Source: Rhodobacteraceae bacterium F11138
Lineage (GTDB): Bacteria > Pseudomonadota > Alphaproteobacteria > Rhodobacterales > Rhodobacteraceae
DNA length: 64,000 bases
Assembly (NCBI GenBank): GCA_016521575.1
Contig: JAEKDP010000010.1
Coordinates: 100,816 to 164,815 of the forward strand
Direction: 5' to 3'
A model generated the notes under the pieces. The model ran no database searches, was not told the origin of the DNA, and saw nothing but the letters and a program-made list of their open reading frames with translations. Numbering within the stretch: position 1 is the first letter of the stretch; each line of letters begins with the position of its first letter. Both the position numbers and the translations under genes were made by a program. Of the stretch, positions 16,571 through 23,951 are shown piece by piece.

Positions 16571-17274
16571 GTCCATTTCCTTGCCTGTGTCCGGGTCCGT
16601 GCCGTCTGCTTGCCGCCGGTTGATCCGCCATTCTATCAGAGCGTGCATCGACCCCTTAGCATATCATAGCCCGGCTGGCACGGCATGGAAAGTCCGCAGC
16701 GGATTCACGTTGAAACGCCAACCCCGGCGTCTGTCGCGCGATCCGGGGCGGTTGCCGGGCTGTGGCGACTGAGGAAGCAGCGCCACATATTGGAAACGGG
16801 AACGCTGTTCCGTGGCGTTCAAGGTCAGGGTTGCTTTTGCGGCCAACCATGAAAAATCGACGACGTCCGGGCGGGCCAGGACCTGCGGCATATATCCGAC
16901 CAGGATCAGCTGCCGGAGTGAGGAAAACAAGGACTTGATCCCGTGAATCAGTGCCCCGGCGAACGGTATCCTTTGCGTTGGGTTGGTTTGGTATCGTCCG
17001 CCCAACCAGGTGAACCGGATCCGGGGTGCGGTTTGGCAGGCTTTCATTCATGCCGCCGTCGTCAATAGCTTCGTCAGGTATGCCCTTGTTTTGTCGTCAC
17101 TATCTGGAAAGGCGTCGAATTCACACACTTTGGAAGCCAAAGTGGCAAAAAGGGTGTGCAAGGTCATATTGATGTGGGGTTGCAGTGAAGCCGGAGCGAT
17201 TTTTCATGTCCGCCAGAACGATATCGAACCCAACTTCTCAGGGTCTGCAAGCTCCAACAAAAGTGGTAGACATG
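16571..17274. other. Gap with no recognised gene; possible decayed ORF and a nested hairpin
   Basis: About 700 bases lack a gene I can name. A minus-strand ORF at 16664-17047 (127 codons) has a protein-like central part with FAGALIHGIKSLFSSLRQL and ARPDVVDFSWLAAKATLTLN, but ends in a basic, low-quality tail and matches no family I know; it could be a gene remnant. The right half (about 17050-17270) is AT-richer and contains a nested hairpin, ACTTTGG-AAG-CCAAAGT (17127-17143), inside CACAC/GTGTG arms (17122-17158). It could hold an unannotated small RNA or simply be degraded sequence. Confidence 0.3.
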
Positions 17275-17310
17275 AAAAAGCCCGCCAAGAAACTGACTTG
17301 GCGGGCTTTT
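17275..17310. terminator. Bidirectional intrinsic terminator, ending the BI-1 gene
   Basis: GCCCGCCAAG (17280-17289) pairs perfectly with CTTGGCGGGC (17297-17306). TTTT follows on the plus strand, and five T follow on the minus strand, the direction of the Bax-inhibitor gene. One of the strongest terminators in the window. Confidence 0.92.
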
Positions 17311-17338
17311 GAACCCCTTGAGTAAAGGAGTCTGTAAC

Positions 17339-18121
17339 TTATTCCCTGTTGCCAAGCAGTTGCAGCAGGAACATGAACATGTTGATGAAGTCCAGGTACA
17401 GGGACAGCGCGCCCATGATTGCGGCTTTGCCGAGCCATTCAGTGTCACCGGAATGCGCCATCTGAAGATAGGTGGTCTTGATCTTTTGCGTGTCATAAGC
17501 CGTCAGGCCCGCGAAGATCAGGACGCCAAGGATCGAAATGGCAAAGGCCAGGCCCGGCATTGGCCAGAAGATGTTCACGATCGAGGCGACGATCAGGCCG
17601 ATCACGCCCATGATCAGGAATGAACCCCAGGCGGAAATGTCCTTCTTGGTGGTATAGCCCCACAGGGACAGGCCGGCAAAGGCGATCGAGGTGATCAGGA
17701 AGACCTGGATGATCGAATAGCCCGTGAAGACCAGGAAGATCGAACTGATCGAAACGCCCATCACCGCGGCAAACAGATAGAACACGGTCTGTGCGGTGGC
17801 CGCGGACATGCGGTTGATCCCGGCGCTGAAGCCGAACACGAAGGCGAGGGGGGCAAACATTACGACCCATTTCAATGGCGAGGTGTAAAGCGCCACGCCA
17901 AGCCCGGTCAGGTACTTGCCCGCACCGACCTGGTATTCCGTCGGCACGCTGCTTACGGCCAGGCCGGACAGGGCCCAGGCAGCTGCAAAAGTGATCAGCA
18001 TGCCCACGGACATCGTGCCGTAGACTTTGTTCATATGCGCACGCAAGCCAGCGTCAATCGCGGATGTACGTGTTCCGGCCGCAGTCCGGCCCGCAGTGCG
18101 GTTCATGTCGAATTCAGCCAT
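17339..18121 (-). CDS. Bax inhibitor-1 / YccA family membrane protein
   Basis: This 260-residue integral membrane protein has about seven hydrophobic segments after a polar 30-residue N-terminus. Family features include VYGTMSVGMLITFAAAWALS, AFAGLSLWGYTTKKD, GLIVASIVNIFW and YDTQKIKTTYL. Bacterial BI-1 (YccA/YbhL/YetJ) proteins are linked to FtsH-mediated proteolysis in E. coli and to calcium leak in Bacillus. The substrate here is unknown. It appears monocistronic, with its own promoter and a bidirectional terminator. Confidence 0.95.
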   Translation of the reverse strand: MAEFDMNRTAGRTAAGTRTSAIDAGLRAHMNKVYGTMSVGMLITFAAAWALSGLAVSSVPTEYQVGAGKYLTGLGVALYTSPLKWVVMFAPLAFVFGFSAGINRMSAATAQTVFYLFAAVMGVSISSIFLVFTGYSIIQVFLITSIAFAGLSLWGYTTKKDISAWGSFLIMGVIGLIVASIVNIFWPMPGLAFAISILGVLIFAGLTAYDTQKIKTTYLQMAHSGDTEWLGKAAIMGALSLYLDFINMFMFLLQLLGNRE

Positions 18122-18155
18122 TCAAGCTCTCCGTTCAAGACAAATATGCCGCTGG

Positions 18156-18177
18156 AAGCCCTCCAAAAGCCCTCCAA
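18156..18177 (-). repeat. Tandem 11-bp repeat in the BI-1 leader
   Basis: AAGCCCTCCAA occurs twice, directly adjacent (18156-18166, 18167-18177). In the mRNA this reads TTGGAGGGCTT twice, i.e. two strong Shine-Dalgarno-like GGAGGG sequences about 40-55 bases before the real start, neither followed by a start codon at proper spacing. Confidence 0.85.
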
Positions 18178-18191
18178 CAACTCTCGTTTGA

Positions 18192-18220
18192 AATATCGTG
18201 TGTTCGCGCGACACTTTCAA
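18192..18220 (-). promoter_or_regulatory. Candidate sigma70 promoter of the BI-1 gene
   Basis: On the minus strand TTGAAA (18220-18215), 17 bases, GATATT (18197-18192). It leaves a leader of about 65 bases that contains the tandem GGAGGG repeat. Confidence 0.5.
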
Positions 18221-18369
18221 GTGAATCCGACAGGGTTTATCGGTGAAACTTGTCAAAAATCGTGCTGCCGAACGTGCCGGGGCAACATTGGGCTGCGAAA
18301 GACGATATATAGGCGGTCAACGCCAGGTTCCGGGCGCGCCCCGGATCGGGCGGCTTGCAGATCAGGTCT

Positions 18370-19332
18370 TTATTCGCTGATCCGGATCACGATCTTGCCG
18401 GTGGCCTTGCGATTGCGCAACAATTCGATTCCGTCGGCAACTTCGGATAGCGGCAGCAGGTGGCTGATGTGCGGTTTCAGCAATCCCTGTTGATACCAGC
18501 CAATCAGGTGGGTCAGGCTTTGGCGTACAAGATCCGGGCGGAATTTCATGTAGCCACCGATATAGTAGCCGAGAACCGACAGGTTCTTGACCAGTAGATG
18601 GTTGGCCGGGATCTGCGGTACCGTGCCGCTGGCAAAACCGATGGGCAGCAACCTGCCTTCGGGGTTGCAGGCCCGAAAGGCGGCCTTGAAAGCGGCCCCG
18701 CCAACCGCGTCATAGACGACATCCGCGCCGCCCAGTTCCAGCACGCGGGCACGCAGATCCTCGGAATCGTCGATCAGATGATCGGCACCGGCGCGGGCGG
18801 CCACTTGCAACTTGTCGGATCCTCTTGCGTGGGCGATGACCGTGGCCCCCATCAGTTTTCCGATTTCAACCGCCGTCAAGCCGACGCCGCCCGCCGCGCC
18901 GGTGACCAACAGGGTTTCCCCCGGTTGCAGGCGGGCGCGATGATCCAATGCCATGTGGCTGGTGACATAGGCGATTTGAAACGCGGCCGCGTCCTCAAAG
19001 CTCATCTCGGGTGGAATCCGGATCGCCCGGGACGAATCGAACACCCCCGTTTCGGCCAAACCGCCCTGTCCAGAGAACACGGCGACTCGGTCTCCGACAG
19101 CCAGATTGTTCACCGAATCGCCTATTTTCTCTACAATTCCAGACAATTCCATCCCAAGCGTGAACGGTGTTTCGGGAATATCCTGGTAGGTGCCCTTTAA
19201 AGTGAGCAGATCCGCAAAATTCAAACCGCAGGCATGAATGCGCACCCTGATCTGCCCGATTTCGGGCTCGGGAACCGCGATGCGGGCCATCTCGGCCGTG
19301 CCGCCGGGCGACCGGATCTGATATGCTTGCAC
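18370..19332 (-). CDS. NADPH:quinone oxidoreductase-like MDR family enzyme
   Basis: This 320-residue zinc-free medium-chain dehydrogenase has an N-terminal GroES-like catalytic domain (HACGLNFADLLTLKGTY, typical of the QOR group, without zinc-binding Cys/His) and a Rossmann domain with GAAGGVGL at 145-152. Substrates may be quinones or conjugated ketones. It starts with GTG, six bases after AAGGATA. A CG-rich palindrome just after the gene (CCGGGCGCGCCCCGG around 18336) may help end transcription before the BI-1 promoter. It is divergent from the XRE regulator. Confidence 0.9.
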   Translation of the reverse strand: MQAYQIRSPGGTAEMARIAVPEPEIGQIRVRIHACGLNFADLLTLKGTYQDIPETPFTLGMELSGIVEKIGDSVNNLAVGDRVAVFSGQGGLAETGVFDSSRAIRIPPEMSFEDAAAFQIAYVTSHMALDHRARLQPGETLLVTGAAGGVGLTAVEIGKLMGATVIAHARGSDKLQVAARAGADHLIDDSEDLRARVLELGGADVVYDAVGGAAFKAAFRACNPEGRLLPIGFASGTVPQIPANHLLVKNLSVLGYYIGGYMKFRPDLVRQSLTHLIGWYQQGLLKPHISHLLPLSEVADGIELLRNRKATGKIVIRISE

Positions 19333-19670
19333 GATAATATCCTTGTGTTTCTAGACGTTTGACGTCAGTGTTAACCAATGGTTGCACACTGCCATCTGTG
19401 GATGACCGACCACCCGATCAAATAGTGGCGTGGTTGTGATTGGCAGATAAAATTGTTTCTAATCAAGCTTAAATCAAGCGAATTTCAGCTTATTCTCCCG
19501 CTATCCGAGAGCGGCCAGACTTGAATTCAACCCGATTTGGGGTAGTATGGATTTGTGGTTGGGGAACGGGTTTGATCACCGGGGAAACTTAAATACGTCT
19601 GGGCAGATTTTGACTGGCCGGCTCCTCAGGTTGAACGCGTTTGTATTTGGTATTGGTAAAGGAGAAACGT
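19333..19670. other. Divergent promoter region between QOR and XRE regulator
   Basis: 338 bases without a gene. The segment 19440-19500 is unusually AT-rich (AAAATTGTTTCTAATCAAGC, then AATCAAGCGAA) for this genome. It contains two AATCAAGC repeats (about 19461 and 19473) that could be operator sites. The XRE gene has a strong AAAGGAGAAA ribosome-binding site at the right end. Confidence 0.4.
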
Positions 19671-20042
19671 ATGACTCATCCCGTGGATGTGCACGTCGGT
19701 AAGCGCGTGCGGCATCGTCGCTGGCTGATCGGTATGACGCAGCAGCAACTGGCAGAACAGGTTGGGATAAAGTTCCAGCAAATCCAGAAATACGAAACCG
19801 GTGCAAACCGGGTCAGCGCATCGCGTCTTTGGGATATCGCGGACGCGCTTGATGTGCCCGTAAGCTTCTTTTTCGATGGCCTTCAGGGTGAGGAAAAGCA
19901 GGAAGACAGCAAGACCTTGCTGCCTGCGGATCTGATGGGCGACAAGGAAGCCCTGGATCTGGTTCGGTCCTACTATGCCATTCCTGAAAATCAACGGCGC
20001 AGATTGTTCGAACTGGCACGGGTGCTGAGCGACGTTGCCTGA
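19671..20042 (+). CDS. XRE-family transcriptional regulator (Cro/CI-type HTH)
   Basis: This 123-residue protein has an N-terminal helix-turn-helix of the HTH_3 type: VGKRVRHRRWLIGMTQQQLA, then QVGIKFQQIQKYETGANRVS and LWDIADALDVPVSFFFDGL. A short acidic linker and a C-terminal helix (ENQRRRLFELARVL) probably used for dimerisation follow. Close relatives are conserved in most alphaproteobacteria. Its targets cannot be inferred here. The start at 19671 follows AAAGGAGAAACGT. It is too short to be an ScfR/PccR-type regulator, which carry a large C-terminal sensor domain. Confidence 0.93.
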   Translation: MTHPVDVHVGKRVRHRRWLIGMTQQQLAEQVGIKFQQIQKYETGANRVSASRLWDIADALDVPVSFFFDGLQGEEKQEDSKTLLPADLMGDKEALDLVRSYYAIPENQRRRLFELARVLSDVA

Positions 20043-20109
20043 TACGTGATCAGGGCGGACAGAACGGGGATGCTTGCATTTTCTTTCGTCGACTGGCAGT
20101 CGGGCGCAG

Positions 20110-20913
20110 ATGACCTGTTCACACATTTCCGACCTGGCGGTGGCCAATCTGCTGGCCGATGCAGCCAGAGCGGCGATCTTGCCGTATTTTCGACAGCCGG
20201 GGCTTGCGGCGCAGAACAAATGCGCCGGTGGGTTTGACCCGGTTACAATCGCGGATCGCGCAGCGGAAGAGGCCATGCGCGGACTGTTGGCCGAACACCG
20301 GCCCGATGACGGGATTCTCGGCGAAGAATTCGGTCACAAGCCCGGAGAATCCGGGCGCCATTGGGTTCTAGACCCGATTGACGGCACCAGGGGCTTTATC
20401 AGCGGCACGCCGACCTGGGGTGTTCTGATCGCGCTGGCGGACCAGAATGGTCCATACCTGGGCATCATAGATCAACCATACACGCAGGAACGGTTCATCG
20501 GCGGGCAGGGGCAGGCTCGGATGATTGGGCCGCATGGCGCGTGCGATCTGGCGACCCGCAAGGGGTCCGCTCTGGAGCAGGCGATCCTGTTCACGACTTT
20601 TCCCGAAATAGGCAATGCGCAAGAGCGCGCCGGTTTCCAGGCCGTATCGCAACAGGTGCGCCTGACCCGGTACGGGATGGATTGCTATGCCTATGCCTTG
20701 CTCGCTGCCGGTCAGGTGGATCTGGTGATCGAGGCGGGTCTGAACCCATATGATATCCAGGCCCCGATCGCGGTGATACAGGCGGCAGGCGGGGTCGTCA
20801 CCAATTGGCAGGGCGGTCCGGCCCATGATGGGGGGCGGGTTCTGGCGGCAGCCACGTCAGATCTGCACGAGGAGGCGCTGCAAATCCTGCGGCAAGCGAC
20901 GGCCGAGGGTTGA
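20110..20913 (+). CDS. hisN: Inositol monophosphatase-family phosphatase, probably histidinol-phosphatase
   Basis: This 267-residue metal-dependent phosphatase has GEE at residues 71-73, the signature DPIDGTRGF starting at 88, and a C-terminal metal site in AGLNPYDIQAPIAVIQAAGG. The last motif departs from the common WD(x)AP pattern, which favours the HisN-type histidinol-phosphatase branch over inositol monophosphatase. This would be the penultimate step of histidine synthesis (histidinol phosphate to histidinol). The ATG at 20110 is selected because the protein then begins directly with the first helix. The function is family-based; no other his gene is adjacent. Confidence 0.82.
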   Translation: MTCSHISDLAVANLLADAARAAILPYFRQPGLAAQNKCAGGFDPVTIADRAAEEAMRGLLAEHRPDDGILGEEFGHKPGESGRHWVLDPIDGTRGFISGTPTWGVLIALADQNGPYLGIIDQPYTQERFIGGQGQARMIGPHGACDLATRKGSALEQAILFTTFPEIGNAQERAGFQAVSQQVRLTRYGMDCYAYALLAAGQVDLVIEAGLNPYDIQAPIAVIQAAGGVVTNWQGGPAHDGGRVLAAATSDLHEEALQILRQATAEG

Positions 20914-20983
20914 GCGGACCGGGCATCGGCGGTATGCTGCGCAGCGCGCCGAGTCCTTTGCCCGTTTTCTGTCGGCGCGTGAT

Positions 20984-21023
20984 CACACTTCATACCGAAC
21001 CGGGCCAAATCTGAAGTGTGGAG
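20984..21023 (+). promoter_or_regulatory. Candidate purine-sensing riboswitch (xanthine/uric acid NMT1-like) abutting the RBS
   Basis: CACACTTCA (20984-20992) pairs perfectly with TGAAGTGTG (21012-21020). Inside, a small hairpin CCG-AAC-CGG (20995-21003) is offset by an asymmetric bulge (TA on the left, GCCAAATC on the right). The right arm runs into GGAG (21020-21023), the ribosome-binding site of the 8-oxoguanine deaminase gene, so a stabilised stem should reduce translation. NMT1-motif riboswitches are described as a hairpin with a conserved internal bulge that binds xanthine and uric acid and controls purine-oxidation genes. I cannot check the consensus bases, so class assignment is inference. 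Confidence 0.5.
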
Positions 21024-21029
21024 ACTGCC

Positions 21030-22370
21030 ATGTCTGAAATTCTGATCCGGAACGCCGACACCATCCTGACCATGGACGCGACGCGCCGTGAATTGCAGGG
21101 GTCCGATATCCTGCTGCGCGACGGTGTCATTGCCGCGATCGGCCAAAACCTGACCACCACCGGTGCCGAGCATTCGGCGCGCGGATGCGTGGTGACGCCG
21201 GGGTTGGTCAATACCCATCACCATCTGTATCAATCTCTGACCCGCGCGGTGCCGGGGGGGCAGGACGCGCTGTTGTTCGGCTGGCTGCAGACGCTTTACC
21301 CCATCTGGGCGCGGTTCGGTCCCGAAGAGATGTTTGTGTCCACCCAGACCGGTTTGGCCGAACTTGCCTTGTCGGGGTGCACGCTCAGTTCGGATCACCT
21401 GTATCTCTATCCCAACGGTGCGCGGCTGGATGATACCATTGCGGCGGCGGCAGAGATCGGCCTGAGGTTTCATCCCACGCGCGGCGCGATGAGCATTGGA
21501 GAAAGCGACGGCGGCCTGCCGCCCGACGCCCTGGTGGAAGACGAGCGCGCCATTCTGGATGATTGTATTCGTGTCGTCGATGCCCACCACGATCCCGACG
21601 ATGGCGCAATGTGCCGGGTTGGGATCGCACCCTGTTCACCGTTCTCGGTCAGCCGGGACTTGATGCGGGACGCGGCTTTGCTGGCACGGGACAAAGGGGT
21701 GATGCTGCATACGCATCTGGCCGAGAACGAAGAGGATATCGCCTATAGCCAGGACCGGTTCGGCTGCCGTCCGGGCCAATATGCCGAAGACCTCGGTTGG
21801 ACCGGTGCGGACGTCTGGCATGCCCATTGCGTCAGGTTGGACGCCGGCGAAATCGACCTCTTCGCGCGCACCCGTACCGGCGTTGCCCATTGTCCCTGTT
21901 CCAACTGTCGGCTTGGCAGCGGCATCGCACCGGTGCGCGCGATGCGCGATGCGGGGGTGCCGGTGGGGCTGGGGGTCGATGGATCTGCCAGCAACGATGC
22001 CGGCAATCTGATGGCGGAAGCGCGCCAGTCGATGCTGTTGCAGCGCGTGACCAGCGGGGCCGACGCCATGAGCGCGCGCGAGGCGCTGGAGATCGCGACC
22101 CGTGGCGGTGCGGACGTGCTGGGCCGCCCCGATTGTGGCCGTCTGGAGGTCGGCAAACGCGCCGACATCGCGATCTGGGACACCAGCGGTATTGAGAGCG
22201 CGGGCAGCTGGGATCCGGCTGCTTTGTTGCTGGCCGGGCCGACACGGGTGAAACACCTGTTCGTCGAGGGCCGCCAGGTGGTGAGCGATGGCCAGATTGC
22301 GACGCTGGACCTGCCGCATGTCATCGAACGTCAGAATAGGCTGGCGCGCAATCTGGCCGCATCCGTCTGA
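21030..22370 (+). CDS. 8-oxoguanine deaminase (amidohydrolase)
   Basis: This 446-residue cytosolic amidohydrolase probably converts 8-oxoguanine to uric acid plus ammonia. Metal-binding NTHHHLYQSL is at residues 61-70, HTHLAENEED follows, and VDGSASND contains the catalytic-region Asp317. The sequence around THHHLYQSLTRA, GCTLSSDHLYLYPNG and VAHCPCSNCRLGSGIAPVR fits the 8-oxoguanine deaminase group, formerly annotated as hydroxydechloroatrazine ethylaminohydrolase. The ATG at 21030 follows GGAG by six bases; an upstream GTG at 21018 lies within the leader hairpin. It is convergent with the guanine deaminase gene. Confidence 0.88.
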   Translation: MSEILIRNADTILTMDATRRELQGSDILLRDGVIAAIGQNLTTTGAEHSARGCVVTPGLVNTHHHLYQSLTRAVPGGQDALLFGWLQTLYPIWARFGPEEMFVSTQTGLAELALSGCTLSSDHLYLYPNGARLDDTIAAAAEIGLRFHPTRGAMSIGESDGGLPPDALVEDERAILDDCIRVVDAHHDPDDGAMCRVGIAPCSPFSVSRDLMRDAALLARDKGVMLHTHLAENEEDIAYSQDRFGCRPGQYAEDLGWTGADVWHAHCVRLDAGEIDLFARTRTGVAHCPCSNCRLGSGIAPVRAMRDAGVPVGLGVDGSASNDAGNLMAEARQSMLLQRVTSGADAMSAREALEIATRGGADVLGRPDCGRLEVGKRADIAIWDTSGIESAGSWDPAALLLAGPTRVKHLFVEGRQVVSDGQIATLDLPHVIERQNRLARNLAASV

Positions 22371-22535
22371 CCGGCGTGTGCCCAGGTCGATGCCAGCAGG
22401 GCAGACGGGCAAGAGCGCAGGGATGATGTGTCGATCAACCCCGGCATTCGGATCAACCTGAATCGGACATTTATCCGTCGACTGATATCCGGTGCGTGGG
22501 GCGTAGGGCCGGGCGAAACCGCCACACAGTGCAGA

Positions 22536-23819
22536 TCACAGGCGTGCGCCCTGGATCCATGTTTCCGCAATGGCGCGGTCATCGCCCATCATGATGGTTG
22601 CGAACAGGGCCTCCCAAATGTCATCGGCCTGCGCGGTCCGTTGCGCGATGGCCGGGGTGGACGCCAGGTCCAGCACGATCAGGTCGGCTTCGTGTCCGGG
22701 CTGCAGATTGCCGATCAGCCCGTCCATGTGCAGCGTGCGGGCCGACCCGACAGTGGCAAGCCATAGCAGCTGCGCCGCATGCAAGGGGGTGCCGCGCAAC
22801 TGGCCGATCTCATAGGCTGCGGCCATGGTGCGCAGCATGGAAAACGATGAACCGCCGCCGGTATCCGTCGCCAGCCCGACGCTTTGCCCTTCGGCAATCA
22901 GCCCGGCCATGTCAAACAGACCAGATCCGATGAAGGTGTTCGACGTCGGACAATGCACCAGCGCGCCGCCGACCTCGCGCAGGCGGTCCCGCTCGCGGGG
23001 TTCCAGATGGATCGCGTGCCCATACAGCCCGCGCGCGCCCAGCAGCCCATGGGCTTCGTAGGTATCCAGATAATCGCGGGCGTCCGGATACAGCGATTTG
23101 ACCCAGGCGATTTCGTCCAGCTGTTCGCTGAGATGGGTTTGCATCAGGCAATCCGGGTGTTCCGCCCACAGCGCGCCCATCGCTTCAAGCTGCTCTGGCG
23201 TCGAGGTGGGCGAGAACCGTGGCGTGATCGCATAGGAAATCCGGTCCACCCCGTGCCAGCGTTCCAGCAGCGCCTTGCTGTCGTCATAGGCCGACCGGGC
23301 CGTGTCGCGCAGCCCTTCGGGGGCGTTGCGATCCATACAGGTCTTGCCCGTAACGACCCGCTGACCCCGGCGTTGTGCTTCGGTGAAAAAGGCGTCGACG
23401 CTTTCGGGATGGATGGTGGCAAAGCTGCACATGGTCGTGGTGCCGTGCGCGGCGGTCAGATCCAGATAGCGCGCGGAAATTTCAGCGGCGTAGTGCGCAT
23501 CCGCAAAACGCATCTCTTCGGGAAAGGTATAGGTGTTCAGCCAGTCGATCAGCCGCTTGCCCCAGCTGGCAATCATCGCCGTTTGCGGAAAATGGACATG
23601 GGCATCGACAAACCCGGCCATGATGACATGCGGCCCGTGATCGACCACGCGGGCCCGGGGATGTGCGGCGCGCAGGTCGTGGAACGTTCCCACCGCTGCG
23701 ATTCGCCCTGCCTGGATCGCGACTGCCTCGTGCAGGCGGGCCGCGCCGGTGGGGTCGGGCCGAAAGGGCGAGCCGTCGAAGGATAGAACCTGTCCTTTCA
23801 GAATGATCGCTTCGCTCAT
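22536..23819 (-). CDS. guaD: Guanine deaminase
   Basis: This 427-residue zinc amidohydrolase converts guanine to xanthine. The HxH metal site is in GFVDAHVHFPQ (His74, His76), with the diagnostic guanine deaminase segment WLNTYTFPEEMRF, then QTHLSEQLDE, HCPTSNTFIGSGLF and LATDTGGGSSFSML. Length is normal. AAAGGAA precedes the ATG. It faces the 8-oxoguanine deaminase gene, with about 165 bases between stop codons, and diverges from mgtE. Together the two deaminases would yield xanthine and uric acid, the putative ligands of the upstream riboswitch. Confidence 0.94.
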   Translation of the reverse strand: MSEAIILKGQVLSFDGSPFRPDPTGAARLHEAVAIQAGRIAAVGTFHDLRAAHPRARVVDHGPHVIMAGFVDAHVHFPQTAMIASWGKRLIDWLNTYTFPEEMRFADAHYAAEISARYLDLTAAHGTTTMCSFATIHPESVDAFFTEAQRRGQRVVTGKTCMDRNAPEGLRDTARSAYDDSKALLERWHGVDRISYAITPRFSPTSTPEQLEAMGALWAEHPDCLMQTHLSEQLDEIAWVKSLYPDARDYLDTYEAHGLLGARGLYGHAIHLEPRERDRLREVGGALVHCPTSNTFIGSGLFDMAGLIAEGQSVGLATDTGGGSSFSMLRTMAAAYEIGQLRGTPLHAAQLLWLATVGSARTLHMDGLIGNLQPGHEADLIVLDLASTPAIAQRTAQADDIWEALFATIMMGDDRAIAETWIQGARL

Positions 23820-23951
23820 CGCCTGTTCCTTTCCCTGTCAATTCGCCGCCGTGCAGACTACAGGCCGGATTTCTTCTGGTAAATTCCGCTATTATCATTG
23901 TTTTCCCATAGCAGCTTCTTCTATTTTGCGACCAATTGCGGGGAGCGCCAG

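Noticed and set aside
19671..20042. XRE regulator as the propionate regulator PccR
   Set aside because: PccR/ScfR proteins are several hundred residues long with a C-terminal sensor region; this is a 123-residue HTH protein.
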